Below the pieces are notes generated by a model. That model was not told the DNA's origin. It searched no databases and saw only the letters and a program-made list of their open reading frames with translations. A stretch of 64,000 nt of DNA from NCBI GenBank assembly GCA_951230915.1, contig OX579639.1, positions 14,384,001-14,448,000 of the forward strand, read 5' to 3'. Below, in pieces: positions 1 through 11,664 of the stretch. The position numbers and the translations under genes were made by a program. This DNA is from Antitrichia curtipendula (taxonomy: Eukaryota > Streptophyta > Bryopsida > Hypnales > Leucodontaceae). Every line of letters starts with the position of its first letter. Position 1 is the stretch's first letter.

Positions 1-718
1 ACCTGCTTTTGATATAGATATCACCAAGTATCATTCAAATATTACACAAGTATTGAAGAAATACATGGCCATTTCTCCAAAATGATTTTTTTTTTAAAAA
101 CACTCATTGGATACATTTGCAAGTTTTTTACAACAAGGTAACAAAAAAAAACTAAAATTGTCCAAAAAAGTGTTTGGTTCTTATTGTTGAATTGTACGGA
201 GTAACACTTTTGGGTGGGCCCTACTAGGAGTCAAAAGGAGATTTTAGATTCTCTCAGAGAACATTTTTTGGACACTAAGTGTATAAATGATGAATTTTCA
301 AAGTGGTAAAAAGAGGTGTCATAATTTTTTTTAAAAGAGTCTATCATGAAAAGAGATTGTACATTTTAGACAAGTGTTTAGGGAGTCAGTTGTAGAAAAA
401 AGAGTCTTAATTAGGTGCATTTACTTTATATATGTGAGGAAAAATAGTGCATAACTGTTTTATGACTTGTTTTTATAGAAATTTTTATCAATCAAACACA
501 ACTTCAACAATCAAGTACAATGTGTGCAAATTAGATTAACCATGTAAAGACAAAACCAAAGACCATACCATCAATCTTGAAATGCTACACAAGTCAAAAA
601 GTGGCCATTGGATGACTTTTAATATTACTCTAGAAATGAAGAATGCACCTAGTGGTTTATAAATTGTATTTTTTTTGGTAAAGTATTTTAGTGAAAGGCC
701 TTGTCTTTTTCGGATTAA

Positions 719-1586
719 CCCTTAACCCCAAAATGACCCTGGAAATTCCTGAGCTTCTAGGAATTTGTTCTAAATTGAATTAAAAGCCAACATTTTGATA
801 AGTTGTATCAATTTTTTTGAATCGTAACCGTATAAAATCAAACTAGACATGTTAGACATCACATTAGAAAAGAAAACACAACAATATCTCTTACGGATTG
901 AAAGATTATAATGTTTGATCATGAGGGTGTTAAAACTGTGAAAGTGATTTGAAGTCTTTCAATCCTTTTTTCACATGTCAAATCTAAAAATTTGGTCACC
1001 AAAAAAATATGAGGTTGAAGGGCCTAACATGCATAACCCCAATCAATTTATGACTTCTCAAAATCTACTCTACAATTTTTTTGGATGAATTTCTAATGTG
1101 ATTTTTTCTCAAAGATCTAGTGTATTTGAGGCTCATTCCCAAGAGCCCTCAACACTACAAAAGTCAAGATTGCAATGGACACCCATGCACAAAATATTGA
1201 ATAGAAAAATCATAATCAATCATTTTCAAAATCAGATTTTTGAAGCTAAAATTAAACTTCAAAAATAATTTATAAAAAATATAAATTAAAAAAAATAGTA
1301 GTGTGGTAAAGTTTTATTTAACTTCAAAAATTGGTCAAGGACACATTCTGTCCTCAGGGTCCTTTTGGGGTTAAAGGATGGATTGGTGACCGTGGAAATC
1401 AAGCCTTTGGTTACCGTACACATCATTTGCTTAAAAAAATAAAAAAATACTCTTTCAAAGTCAACCTATTGTAAAGACCTTTCCTTTTCACAAGAAAATT
1501 CAAAGGATGCATAATTGCACTTTGTCCTACTAGAAGGATTCTCTGTCATCCATCGGACACCAAACGTCCTCCTCAACATTTAAGGG
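719..1586 (+). mobile_element. Element A1 (TTAA-flanked, interrupted by D1)
   Basis: Left end at 719-721 after TTAA 715-718. It resumes at 1371 after D1 and ends GGG at 1584-1586 before TTAA 1587-1590. The interior matches A2, A3 and A4 (GTGACCGTGGAAATC, TAATTGCACTTTGTCCTACT, ACGTCCTCCTCAAC). The uninterrupted length would be ~220 bp. Confidence 0.85.
726..1370 (+). mobile_element. Element D1, 645 bp, inserted into A1 at a duplicated TTAA
   Basis: Starts CCCCAAAATGACCCTGG and ends with the inverse of CCCCAAAAGGACCCTGAGG. It is flanked by identical TTAA at 722-725 and 1371-1374. Removing D1 plus one TTAA restores the A consensus CCCTTAAAGGA. The interior matches 26.1-26.7 kb. No ORF of note. 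Confidence 0.88.
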
Positions 1587-1740
1587 TTAAACTTCAAATT
1601 TATCTACATTGTATGCTCCATTTTACTTCTATATATGTAAAGGATTTTTTAGAGATAAAATCAAATATGTTCAACACTAGTAGAATGTTGGTTGCTTAAG
1701 ATCGAGCCTTAAGATTGTAGGAATTCCAACAACCGTTTAA

Positions 1741-2346
1741 CCCCTAAAGGACCGTTTGTCCCCCAAGGAACAATTTGGGTTGGTAGGTTCCTATGACCTC
1801 AATTTATAGTGAAATTTTTTGAAATTTTTTAAGGATGTGTGGTTTTACAAGAGCTTTGTGGATATATATTTTTTATTTCAATTGGTGCCCCCAAAAAGAA
1901 GTTATGGCACAATAAGCCAAAAATAGAGGTCAGCAAGTAGCACAAAAAAATCACAAAAATCGAAGTAATTTTTTTTTTAATTTAAATTTTTTTAAACTAA
2001 ATATTTTTGTCTACATTTGAAGCTTTGATTCATTCTATTTGGACTAGTGATGAGAAAGTTATGGACAATCTTAGTTTTTTGGGCAATCTAAGCATCTTCT
2101 TAAAAAAATAACTTATAGGGTTCATTTTTTAATGCAATTTTTAATAATTTTCCAAAATTTTTTGTTAAACAAGGTTGTATTTGTTTGCTAGAACAATCTC
2201 ACCTTTGGGATTATTGTATTTCAATTTCATCTTAGAGCTACTAACAATTTTGTTTTTCCTTCAATCTTGGACCTACTTCTGCTTGAATTCAATAGAAGTG
2301 GCAGTTTTGAGTGTGTTTTGGAGAAAAGGCCTCAATCTTTTAGGGG
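1741..2346 (+). mobile_element. Element B1, 606 bp
   Basis: Termini CCCCTAAAGGACCGTTTG and the inverse of CCCCTAAAAGATTGAGG, flanked by TTAA at 1737-1740 and 2347-2350. It shares long interior blocks with B2, B3 and B4 (ACATTTGAAGCTTTGATTCA, GTTATGGACAATCTTAG). It is shorter than B2, probably through internal deletion. Confidence 0.85.
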
Positions 2347-2765
2347 TTAAAAAGAGTAGGCTGTCACTTTCAGCTAAAAAGAAAAGAAGGTGTTGGCATT
2401 TTTTATTGTTAATGATTTGAGATACTATTCATAATTTTGATTGTTATTAAGACTTGGGAGTGATCTATAGTTGTTTGCAATTAGTGCATCAGTGTGTTAA
2501 TGTAGTTATTGCATCTTTTGAGCTCATTGTCGTTGTCATTCTGTAACAAACTGTCACGATGAGCTCAAAAATAAAATAAAATAAATTCAAATTAATTTTC
2601 AACCCCCCGTGAGCTCAAAAAATAATTTAAATTAAATTAAATTTTTTGTACACCTCCACTACACTTCATGAGCTCAAATTTTTTTTTTAATTAAATTAAT
2701 TTCTTTGGACACACACACCATCCCACCCATTTGTAATTTTTAGGTGGGGATAGAGGTGGCATTCG

Positions 2766-2965
2766 ATATAGGATATATCCCATATCCCTTATCCCTATTC
2801 ATATCTTGTATCTCATATCCGTATTGTATCTGCATCCATACAATACCTATATCAACATCCGTACAATATTTGTATCTGTATCGTATCAATGCCATATCCG
2901 TATCTATCTATACAATATTTGTACAATATCTATATTTGTAATGTATCCGTACATCATATACCATA
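2766..2965. repeat. Degenerate ATATCC(G/C)TAT minisatellite
   Basis: About 200 bp of loosely repeated TATCC, ATATCCGTA and ATACAATAT words running directly into an (AT)n tract. The repetition keeps two plus-strand frames open without real coding potential. Confidence 0.7.

Positions 2966-2968
<3 letters not shown>

Positions 2969-3006
<38 letters not shown>
2969..3006. repeat. (AT)n microsatellite
   Basis: About 19 AT dinucleotides, continuous with the ATATCC minisatellite. Confidence 0.95.
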
Positions 3007-3010
<4 letters not shown>

Positions 3011-3549
3011 AGTTTTTTTCCAAGATCAACGGCATTGGGAGGGGGAGGATTAAAAAAAAAAAAAAAATGGCTCTCAATTTTTGAGATGAGGTGGGGGAGG
3101 AAATGGACATGACGCATCTTTTCGCTACATTGCATTGTTTCCCTCATAGGATAACTGATATAAATGAAAATTTGTGCATTACATGTACATGTGATGTGAG
3201 GAGACTAATGCCCCCAATCCTTGTATTGGCTACTTCACAAATTTTAGGGGACAAGTTTGATTTCTAGTATCTACATTGCTTAGATGTTGATATAAATCAA
3301 TGTATAGAGCACATTGGAGTACATAATGATTGGTATATACTTTAGTTACAGGACAAGGTCGGTAGAAAATAATTCTAACAATAAATGTCGAAATTTAAGG
3401 AAAATTATTTTTTCCAAAACCTAAAATATTTTATGATAAAAACAAATATTGACCCCCAAAAAATATTGACAATATTTGACAAATATTGAAATTTTTAAAT
3501 TTTAATTTAAAAACAATAATTAAATTTAAAAAAAATTAAAATTAAAATT

Positions 3550-3552
<3 letters not shown>

Positions 3553-3596
<44 letters not shown>
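3553..3596. repeat. (AT)n microsatellite
   Basis: About 22 TA dinucleotides in AT-rich intergenic DNA. Confidence 0.95.
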
Positions 3597-3599
<3 letters not shown>

Positions 3600-5434
3600 C
3601 ATTTGCCGAACCTTATACTCTGAAAAGAAAAGAAAAAATTGACAGAAAAGAAAAGTAAATTACAAATCTTGCCCTACATTTACAGTATATTGATTTGTAT
3701 TGTGGTCGGCATTATTTAATTATTTTTGTTGTCAGTAAATTAACGTATTTTTTGTTTGATGGGGCAAAAATTTACATAACTGCTAATTTATAAATAATTC
3801 TGATAAAGTGACCAACTGGATTCAAAAGATGAACTAAGTCTTAAGACCATCTCGAACTCATCTAAGTAGTCATCTTGTTAGTTTTCAGATATTTTCATGA
3901 TATTTTGAAATAACTGGAAATTTTGGAAGAAACTGAAAATAATATCCATACCAAATACATAATATGTTCAAAAAAATCTGAAAATTTCATTATAGGTGTA
4001 AATCATAGTCAAGACTATTATACTACAAAAGAGAAGTTTATATTATATTATAATTAGAAATTTGATAGACCATGATTACAAGTCCAAAGTTCAAATTGCA
4101 ATAAAATGTATAATTTCATGAATGAATTTTTCAAACTTTGAAGTTGAGAGTAGAACTAGACTTGATAAAACTTCATTTCAAAATATTCAAACTTCATTTC
4201 AAATTCAAGAAAGTTCATTCATATTTCTAAAATACAAATAAAGACAAAGGAGCTATAAAAGACCAAAATATACTTCATTGTCAAGGTTATCTCTCGGATT
4301 ATCTATAGATTCAGCATTTTCATTTGTAAAAAAGTCAATATGATAATGTCATAAATAGGAAATTTTATATATTTCTAGTCTAATTGTATTCAAGCAACTC
4401 CAAAAATAATTGAATGAAAAAACTATTAATTTTTCATCCTACAACCTTCCTTTAACACCTAAAAGCACAAGGTATTTGGACAAAATACAAATGTGTTATA
4501 AGATATAAGTTCTATAACTTTTATGAAGTTTGTATCATAGAAGATAATGTAAAGTATAAAAAGTAGAAAGTATCTACACGATAAAATTATAAAATTATTT
4601 TTTGATTCTCTTCAAATGATTTTTGAAAATATAACTTCAAATATTCATCAAAAATATAATTTCCATCTTTAGCATTTGAACTTTTTTTATTGGTCAAAAT
4701 TGTGGTTTCTATCGATTTGTAAAAAAATGCATAAGATCTAGTAATGAGAGCACCGATACTTTTTCCAAATAGTAAGTTTTTCAATATTAGGCAAATTCTA
4801 AGCAATTTGTGTTATTTCTTGTATTATTTCTGTTTGATTGTTTATTTCCATCCCAAAATGCTACCTGAAGTTGGGCAACATTTAAATGCTTAAAGGTTAA
4901 AGTCACCCCAAAAGCACTAAATGTCCTCTATATCTTCTTAGAGTTAACCATGAAAGGCTAAGACCTATCACCAAAGTATTTTAGTAAAAATGGTATGATT
5001 TTTTGAGCAATAGGTGTATTCTTCATTTCAGCAATAATCTTTAAATTCATCCATCAACCACTTTGGGCCTCAACATTCTTTTAGAATTAAAGAGAGATTG
5101 ATTGCTAATCATTAATTAAATCATCTCAATGTATGCATGATTAGGGGTTGATATATGTCCAAAGGAGATGAAACATGCTTTGGGCCACTTCAAATATTAT
5201 CCAAACACTCCATCCTACCATATCAAAATTAGACATGCCAAATCCAAGTTTGGTCAACTATACATTCCTAAATTTGACTTGTAATTTATGGATTTATTAT
5301 TTGCAGGAGACATTTCTTGTCCATAAAAGGTGGAAGATAGGACATTGGAAGGATTGCCAAATATAAACATATAATTATGGCTTGGCTATTTAGAGCGCAA
5401 GGATGGCAATGCTCTTAGATAATCATAAAAACTA

Positions 5435-5480
5435 CTCCCTCTGTCCCATAATGATTTCCCTCTTGCACTTTGTAAGACAT
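5435..5480 (+). mobile_element. Left end of a Stowaway-like element
   Basis: TA followed by CTCCCTCTGTCCCATAATGA, the Stowaway-type terminus. No matching right end was found before element B4, so this is a fragment. Confidence 0.6.
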
Positions 5481-5543
5481 GTACTAGTTTTATACTTTAT
5501 CTCAAGCAAGTTTGGGCGTAGGACCTTGAATTAACACTTTTAA

Positions 5544-5659
5544 CTCCTAAAATCCCAAAGTCCTTTTAGCGGACTATTCGGATTTTGGATAGGCTTGTGT
5601 GATTTTGATTTTTGACGTGATTTTTTGAATTAAGATAGGAAATCAGATTAGCTTTTTAA

Positions 5660-5732
<73 letters not shown>

Positions 5733-6543
5733 TTTATTTTAAAAAAAAATTTCAATCAATGCTTGGAAGCAAAAGTTATGCCACCCTAAATCCAAAAAGA
5801 AGCTCAAGGGGCAGCTCAAAAAAATTACAAAAATTGAATTTTTTTACTTTTTATTTCTTTCTCAAAGATTGTATTTTTTTTCTACATTTGAAGCTTTGAT
5901 TCATTCTATTTGGACTAGTGATGAGAAAAGTTACGGACAATCTTGTTTTTTGGACAATCTAAGCATCTTCTTGGAAAAATAACTTAAAAAATTCAATTTT
6001 TTATGCAATTTAAAAAAAAATTCAATTTTTATTTATTAGACATGGTTAAATTTTTTTGCTAGAACAATCTCAGCATTTTGATTATTGTGTTTCAATTTCA
6101 TCTTAGAGCTATTAACGGTTTAGTTTTCCCTTCAATCTTGAATGAACTTCTATTTAACAAACTTTTAATGAGTGAGAATTAACTATTTTTTTGTTGATAT
6201 TTTTTTCTTAGATTTTCAACTCAATTATTCACCATAAAAAATTAGAAAATAAAAATTAGTAGCGCAAAAAATTTAAGTTAAAAAGATATAAAATAAAAGA
6301 ATCTAGTCAAGCAAGGTGCAAAAAAATTTGTTTTCTTCACTTTAAATGTAGATATCTTGTAATCTCTACGGTCAAAGTTTTTGAAAATTCTTTTAGACAT
6401 CCGTATACAAGTCTAATGCAAGATCCTACAATTAGATATGCAAAAAAAACACCAATTTTTACATTTTTTTGCTTATTTGCAATAGAAATGGCAGTTTTGA
6501 GTGGTTTTTGATTGAAAAAAGGCCTCGCTTGGGACTTCAGGGA
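5544..6543 (+). mobile_element. Element B4, ~1 kb, containing an (AT)n tract
   Basis: Starts CTCCTAAAATCCCAAAG after TTAA 5540-5543. Ends with the inverse of TCCCTGAAGTCCCAAG before TTAA 6544-6547. The interior matches B1 and B2. Its right TTAA is also the left flank of E1. Confidence 0.8.
5662..5729. repeat. (AT)n microsatellite inside B4
   Basis: About 34 AT dinucleotides within the left third of element B4; B1 and B2 lack it at this place. Confidence 0.95.
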
Positions 6544-6547
6544 TTAA

Positions 6548-7520
6548 CCTTTCATTGCCGAAGGCCTGTTTGAGTTCAAAAGCAACATTACTTTTGAAGT
6601 GATATAGATCTAAATGTCACTCAGTTATAGAGATCTCAACCATACAATCTTGTAGTGTATGTGTTGTAGATGGCGTGAATCAAATTTGGAGTCATTTGGC
6701 CAAGTACATTACAAGATTATAATGTTTTAGTGTTAAAAAAGGATGTTGAAGTTTTCCTAGCAACACATTTAGAGGTGAAATTTGATTTCCAAACCTACTC
6801 AAATGACAAAGATTTAAACTATAAAGTGATTCAAAACCAACATACAAAAACATTGGTAGAAAAAAAATATCATTGAATTGACTCATTGAGTCTACCAAAT
6901 GACTTTCAAATGTCAAAAAAATAGCAAGAAGAGTTGAAAAAACCCCACATCTTAGGCAGAATCCCTTTCTACTAAAATGCTTCTCAGTCATTCAAAACTT
7001 CTTGGATTGATATGAAAATTTAGCCACACAAACTAGACTAATATGTGCTAATTTTTTAATTTTTTATATTGAAAACTGACACTGTATGAAGAAGAAACAA
7101 GCCACCAAAGTTCACTATAATCCAAAAATATCGGGATTTTGAACTTCAAATTGCTCCCAAACATTCAAACCAACTTGGATTGACATGGAAATTTTACCAC
7201 ATTAACTAAACTTTAAGGGAACATAACCCAACAAATTTTATTGAAAACAAACATTAGAAGAAGGAGATACAAGCCTCCAAAGTTGAAGCCTTCAAATGCA
7301 GTTTGGTGAATTGAAATTGAACCAGTGAATTTTGGTTGGCTTCCAAGAATTCAATACATCTTGGATTGATCTAAAATTTTTACCACATAAACTAGAAGGC
7401 AAAGTGAAACTTTTTCAACAAGTTTTATTGAATTCAAACATCAAATGCAAAAGTTACTATACTTTGAATTGGACTTGAAACTATGTGAGGACAATTTTGG
7501 TCCCCTTAGGCTATGAAGGG
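6548..7520 (+). mobile_element. Element E1, 973 bp
   Basis: Termini CCTTTCATTGCCGAAGG and the inverse of CCCTTCATAGCCTAAGG, between TTAA 6544-6547 and TTAA 7521-7524. The interior matches E2 (GTAGATGG[CT]GTG, CTTCTACTAAAATGCTTCTC, ACTTGGATTG). No coding potential is seen. Confidence 0.85.
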
Positions 7521-7665
7521 TTAACTTTGCAAAGTCACGAGAGACCCAAAAATAAAAATGGTTTATAAATGGTCAAACAACAATGCTTACATTTATTGAC
7601 TAATAATCAACTTTTACAATTTTATTTCAAAGAAAATAAATGCCAATGTAATGTACCATATGTTA

Positions 7666-8200
7666 GGTCCGCTTCACACTATGGTTGACCAAGTCGAGAG
7701 GCTATGGAATTGAGTGGCCAAACTTTGTTGAGAGTCCAAAGAAATGAACAATAAATAGGCAATAAAATGTAGGAATTGGAACCTTTGGCTAGCCATAGTG
7801 TGAAGCCTCCAAAAGCCAAGTCCGAAGTCCAAACCCTTGGCAATGAACTCCCACGGCCTTTCAATTTGGACAGCCACAGTGTGAAGCCTCCAAAAGCCAA
7901 GCCCAAAGTCCAAATTCTTAGCAATGAACTCCCACCTACCAATCTAATAGTTGAGATTTTGTCATAGGTTGACAACCTCTTAGCCATAATTTGGATCTCC
8001 ATTTTCAGTCAACCCAAACTTCCCTTGAGAGTCCATTGCCATGTAGGCAATTTATTGCCACATCAGTAGCTAGAAGGTGATGGTCCTTGGATTTGTGCCT
8101 TCTAGTGTGAAGGATCAAGAGACCAAACTTTGAGTTTCTTGAAATTTGATTGGTAGATACCCATGGCCTCTCAACCTTTGGCCATAGTGTGAAGTGGCCC
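7666..8200 (+). mobile_element. Tourist/Harbinger-like miniature element with TTA duplication (535 bp)
   Basis: Terminal inverted repeats GGTCCGCTTCACACTATGG and GGGCCACTTCACACTATGG, flanked by TTA at 7663-7665 and 8201-8203. TTA duplications with GG-starting termini are typical of PIF/Harbinger-derived elements. Related ends occur at ~30815 and ~32457. Confidence 0.85.
7791..7937. repeat. 81-bp tandem duplication inside the Harbinger-like element
   Basis: Copy 1 7791-7871 and partial copy 2 7872-7937 share AGTGTGAAGCCTCCAAAAGC and GGCAATGAACTCCCAC-like blocks. Each copy repeats a piece of the terminal motif (CCATAGTGTGAAG). Confidence 0.85.
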
Positions 8201-8203
8201 TTA

Positions 8204-9156
8204 GAGTTACAATCTCTTATTTGCAATACAAAGCTATTTTTATGGTTAATATAGTCACAATGGTAGTTGTATATCACAAAAATATGTTTTTAAGAATTTT
8301 CTACTTTTGTTCATAAAACTTGATGTTGACATTCAAAATGATGTTCTTTGCTTTTGCTTCAAAACTTCCAAAAAAATGAATGATTTACCATCACCAAAGT
8401 GTACATAACTCTATAAATAAGCTTACAAAACAGGTTTGTTAACATTTAAAGATTTTGTTTTTGTAAGCTACAGTGTTTATGCACAGTAAGCTAATTCCCC
8501 CAAAGAAACTGCGCAAGAATATACAAGGAATTTTGGCAGAGATATAAAAAAGAAATAGTCTACTCACGCTCTTAGGGGTCAAGAGATATGTCCTATTAGA
8601 GGAGGGAATTAACCTCACCTTTAAATTTAGTGTCACCACAAAATTAGAAAATTGGCACAATACAGTAATATTTAAACCTGCACTAATTCAAAATAGTGTG
8701 ACACGCACTATTAGGACATACCAGTGTGCTTTCCTTTCCTGTTGAGCTCAAACAATACTTAAGAATGAAGATTCACAGGCAAGAAATCCATTATCATCAG
8801 TGAATCGTTCCTGTTCTCGCTATATACTGATTCAGTTATGGCACCATGAAACTTACGCTCACCAGTGTTGATTTAGAAAACAGGCAGAAAAGGCTGAGAA
8901 TTCCATGTTCTATGAGAAGGCACAGAGCAACCACAGATGTTCAAACTAAAGCTGTAATACATTTTACCACTACATACCTTCGCCCCAAACACTGCAGGAC
9001 TATCTGACGAAGTAAACTTCACAAATTCATTTGTCCCACAACTTGTCCAGGTATGATAGAGCGCTCCTCAAACCAACTGCCCGAAGTCCGCGCTAAGCCA
9101 AATGGTCTCTTTGTACAAGCCAAGCCAACTCTTCGAGGCAAGAACCACGTGTCTGC
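8204..9156. other. 3' flank of UBLCP1, no gene seen
   Basis: AT-rich to ~8700, then mixed composition that may include the UBLCP1 3' UTR. No supported ORF or repeat was found. Confidence 0.5.
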
Positions 9157-11664
9157 TCAAGTTCGCCGCCTTTTCCTGTGTTGATCAGTGTAATCTCTCC
9201 ATCTCCCATGATCAAGCTCGCCCAAATCATCCAAACTAGATATCGCAACGAGGTAATCAGTCAGCCCTAGAAGCTCCTGATCTGAGGCACGGTTGATATG
9301 AGCCTTCCTAAAAGCTTTGATAACCAACCCGTTTTGAGGATTCATTACGAAATTCCGCCGCAAATCGTCAAACATAATTGTGTTCTTCGCGTTATAAAAC
9401 TGCAAAATAAGCCGCACAAACTCCATCAAAACTAGGGAATCAGAGGCTCAAAAAGTCCGCAACCGCAAGAGTGCAAGACATTAACAATGAAAGAAGCTGT
9501 ATTCCCACCTCCGGACACTTCCCCCAGATGACTCCAAGTGGTTTGCAATCGAAAATCTTGTGAGACTCTGATTGCACCGTTATCATGGCCAGATGATCAA
9601 CCATGGCTGTAACTTTGTAGTCAGGATGAGAAAGTACACCAAGCTCCTTCATCTTCACCTCCACCCACTTCATGCTGACACCCTTCCACCGAGTCAGCCC
9701 TTCCTTTGCACACTCAAATACAAACTGACCAGCAGAATAACTAACTATCAACTGAAGATATCAAAAATTAGATTCTCCCGAGCAAAAATGTTAATTACAT
9801 CCTTGAACAGAATAAGCAACCAGAAACACCTAGTGCCAGTTCTCGAGGTACCCACATCCTACACCCATAAAACCTCCGGTAATCCGAAAGAGCTGTTCTG
9901 ACTCACCTGGTTGCGGACCAAATAATAATATCATAAAACTGGTACGCAGTTGTCAAGAATTCATGGAGATCTGTCATTCAACCACTTCAATTAGCTAATC
10001 AGCAGTCAGGTACAAGAGTTAAGCATACAATATCTAAAACCTTGTCACACTCAAAACAAAAATTCTCTGCTCGGTGCTCCACAGAATCACAGCTACAATG
10101 CAATTTCCAAGACCACGTCGTGCCAAATACTTAAGAAGATGCTACATGACTTACAAGGGCGCATCAATTCACGTGGATTCTCAGCAATCGAGCGGTGGTC
10201 GAATAGAGTGTAGTCTATGTCCAGCACCAGACACTTCTTGCCTGGTCGAGGAGGATTGATCAACGTCAGCTGCCACAACAAATAAACCAAAACCCCACGA
10301 GTGTGAGACTCATAAACAATCGATACGCTCAAGTTATTTTCTACGGGACTGTCTTGAAAGGGTCTCTCAATCATTCTGTCGTTTGACGACGAGTGCTGCT
10401 CAGGTGACACCAACCCCCAATATGTACACCTCTGGTACATTCTCTCCATAGAACATACGATTGTTAAACTGGGCATCTACTGAGCAGCACTCCACCTACT
10501 TAAGGATTCATTCAGATACGGTGTTTAAAGCTGAGCTATGCCAATTCACCGTTCAACAATACAGTGTCAACTACATGGAAACAATGTTTCGTCAATCCTC
10601 TAATCCGCAAAATAGGGTAGGTTACCTTGAACTGCTCAATTCGACGCCTAAGTTTTTGTTTATTGACCTCCCGGTCCATAATGTCGACGGTATCTTCCGG
10701 TCGAAGTTCGAAATCGTCCAAGACCTCGGGGGCATCGACCGGTTCCACCAGAATCTCATCTTCAATAGTTCTGAAAAAACTCCCCGTGCAAAATGAGATG
10801 AAGGGAATTTCAACAAGCACCATTTGCACCATCTTGCTGGAAATCATAACCTAATCCTTCAGGTCTAATATGTTAAACGACTAAAAGACCAAGGATTCAT
10901 GGTTTTAAAATGACCAATTCGATTGATCATATTGTGAAAGGTATATTTCAATTGGAGCCAAATTCTATATCGCAAGATTTGGATATTCTTGGTCCTTTAG
11001 GAATTAACAAGAACATTTCTCCCATTTAGTTCATGCCACCAAATCATTATCCTGGCATCGGAAACCTCCCCGTTTCGCTGTAACGGTTGCATTGAAGTGT
11101 CCGAGGACGATAGATCTATGTAGGAATGGTGTTACGTATCCTCATTCAGCAATTACCGTCATCTGATCAATACCAAAATTCGCAACACAAAATTGAAGAC
11201 TAAAAGAAATCACCGAGGATATCTCTTTGAAGTCTCTTTGAAATCTTTTCGAAGTCTCTCTGAAAACAACTTCCTCGTGATTCAAAACCCTAATTCACGA
11301 CACGACTCATGATTCGAAACCATGAAACGATCACAAACGATCACCAAGAAAAACCTCAAAACATCAGACAAGCGATTCGTGTGTCAAAGACGCACCCCAT
11401 CATCATGATCTTGATGGTAGGCTTGAGGTTCAACTGCGACAAAAACATGGAATCATCGGCAGGCTTCACGCCGTTCTTCACATTGAGCAATTTCTGCCGC
11501 TTGGGCAACACATTGGTGACCTCGCAGATCCGGCGCTTCAACTCGCCGACCGTGTCGTCCGCACACACACGCACCGTGTATTCTTTCCCGGACCACTTCA
11601 CCAACATCGTCAACTCCTCCAGGCTCGCCGGGTTGCTCGTCGTTGCCCCACCCTCCGACGCCAT
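9157..11664 (-). CDS. UBLCP1: UBLCP1: ubiquitin-like domain-containing CTD phosphatase (6 exons, 333 aa)
   Basis: Exons on the minus strand: 11664-11396, 10770-10626, 10269-10155, 9970-9907, 9674-9509 and 9399-9157 (stop included). All introns are GT-AG, phases match, and the sum is 1002 nt. The first ATG (MASEGG) is chosen; an upstream in-frame TTG is not a likely start. Residues ~16-91 form a ubiquitin-like fold ([16 protein letters not shown]). Residues 155-159 are DIDYT, the DxDx(T/V) motif of HAD/FCP-type phosphatases, with D155 as presumed nucleophile. Further family blocks are YLHEFL (177-182), IIIWSATSMKWVE (191-203), DHLAMIT and [16 protein letters not shown] near the end. The C-terminus HRKRRRT is basic and could be a nuclear signal. 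Length agrees with plant and animal UBLCP1. Known role of the family: a nuclear phosphatase that binds the proteasome through its UBL domain and dephosphorylates Rpt1, inhibiting nuclear 26S activity; it also acts on RNA polymerase II CTD peptides. The gene is divergent from the J-protein gene. It appears intact. Confidence 0.95.

Larger units (their letters stand above)
2351..5430. other. AT-rich intergenic DNA with low-complexity repeats
   Basis: Contains a spaced GAGCTCAAA(A) repeat with AAAT-rich spacers (2518-2690), the ATATCC minisatellite and two (AT)n tracts. No gene is seen; the longest frames are AT-rich and lack coding character. Confidence 0.6.

Noticed and set aside
2744..3084. 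Small ORFs rich in Ile/Tyr
   Set aside because: Translated ATATCC and AT repeats.
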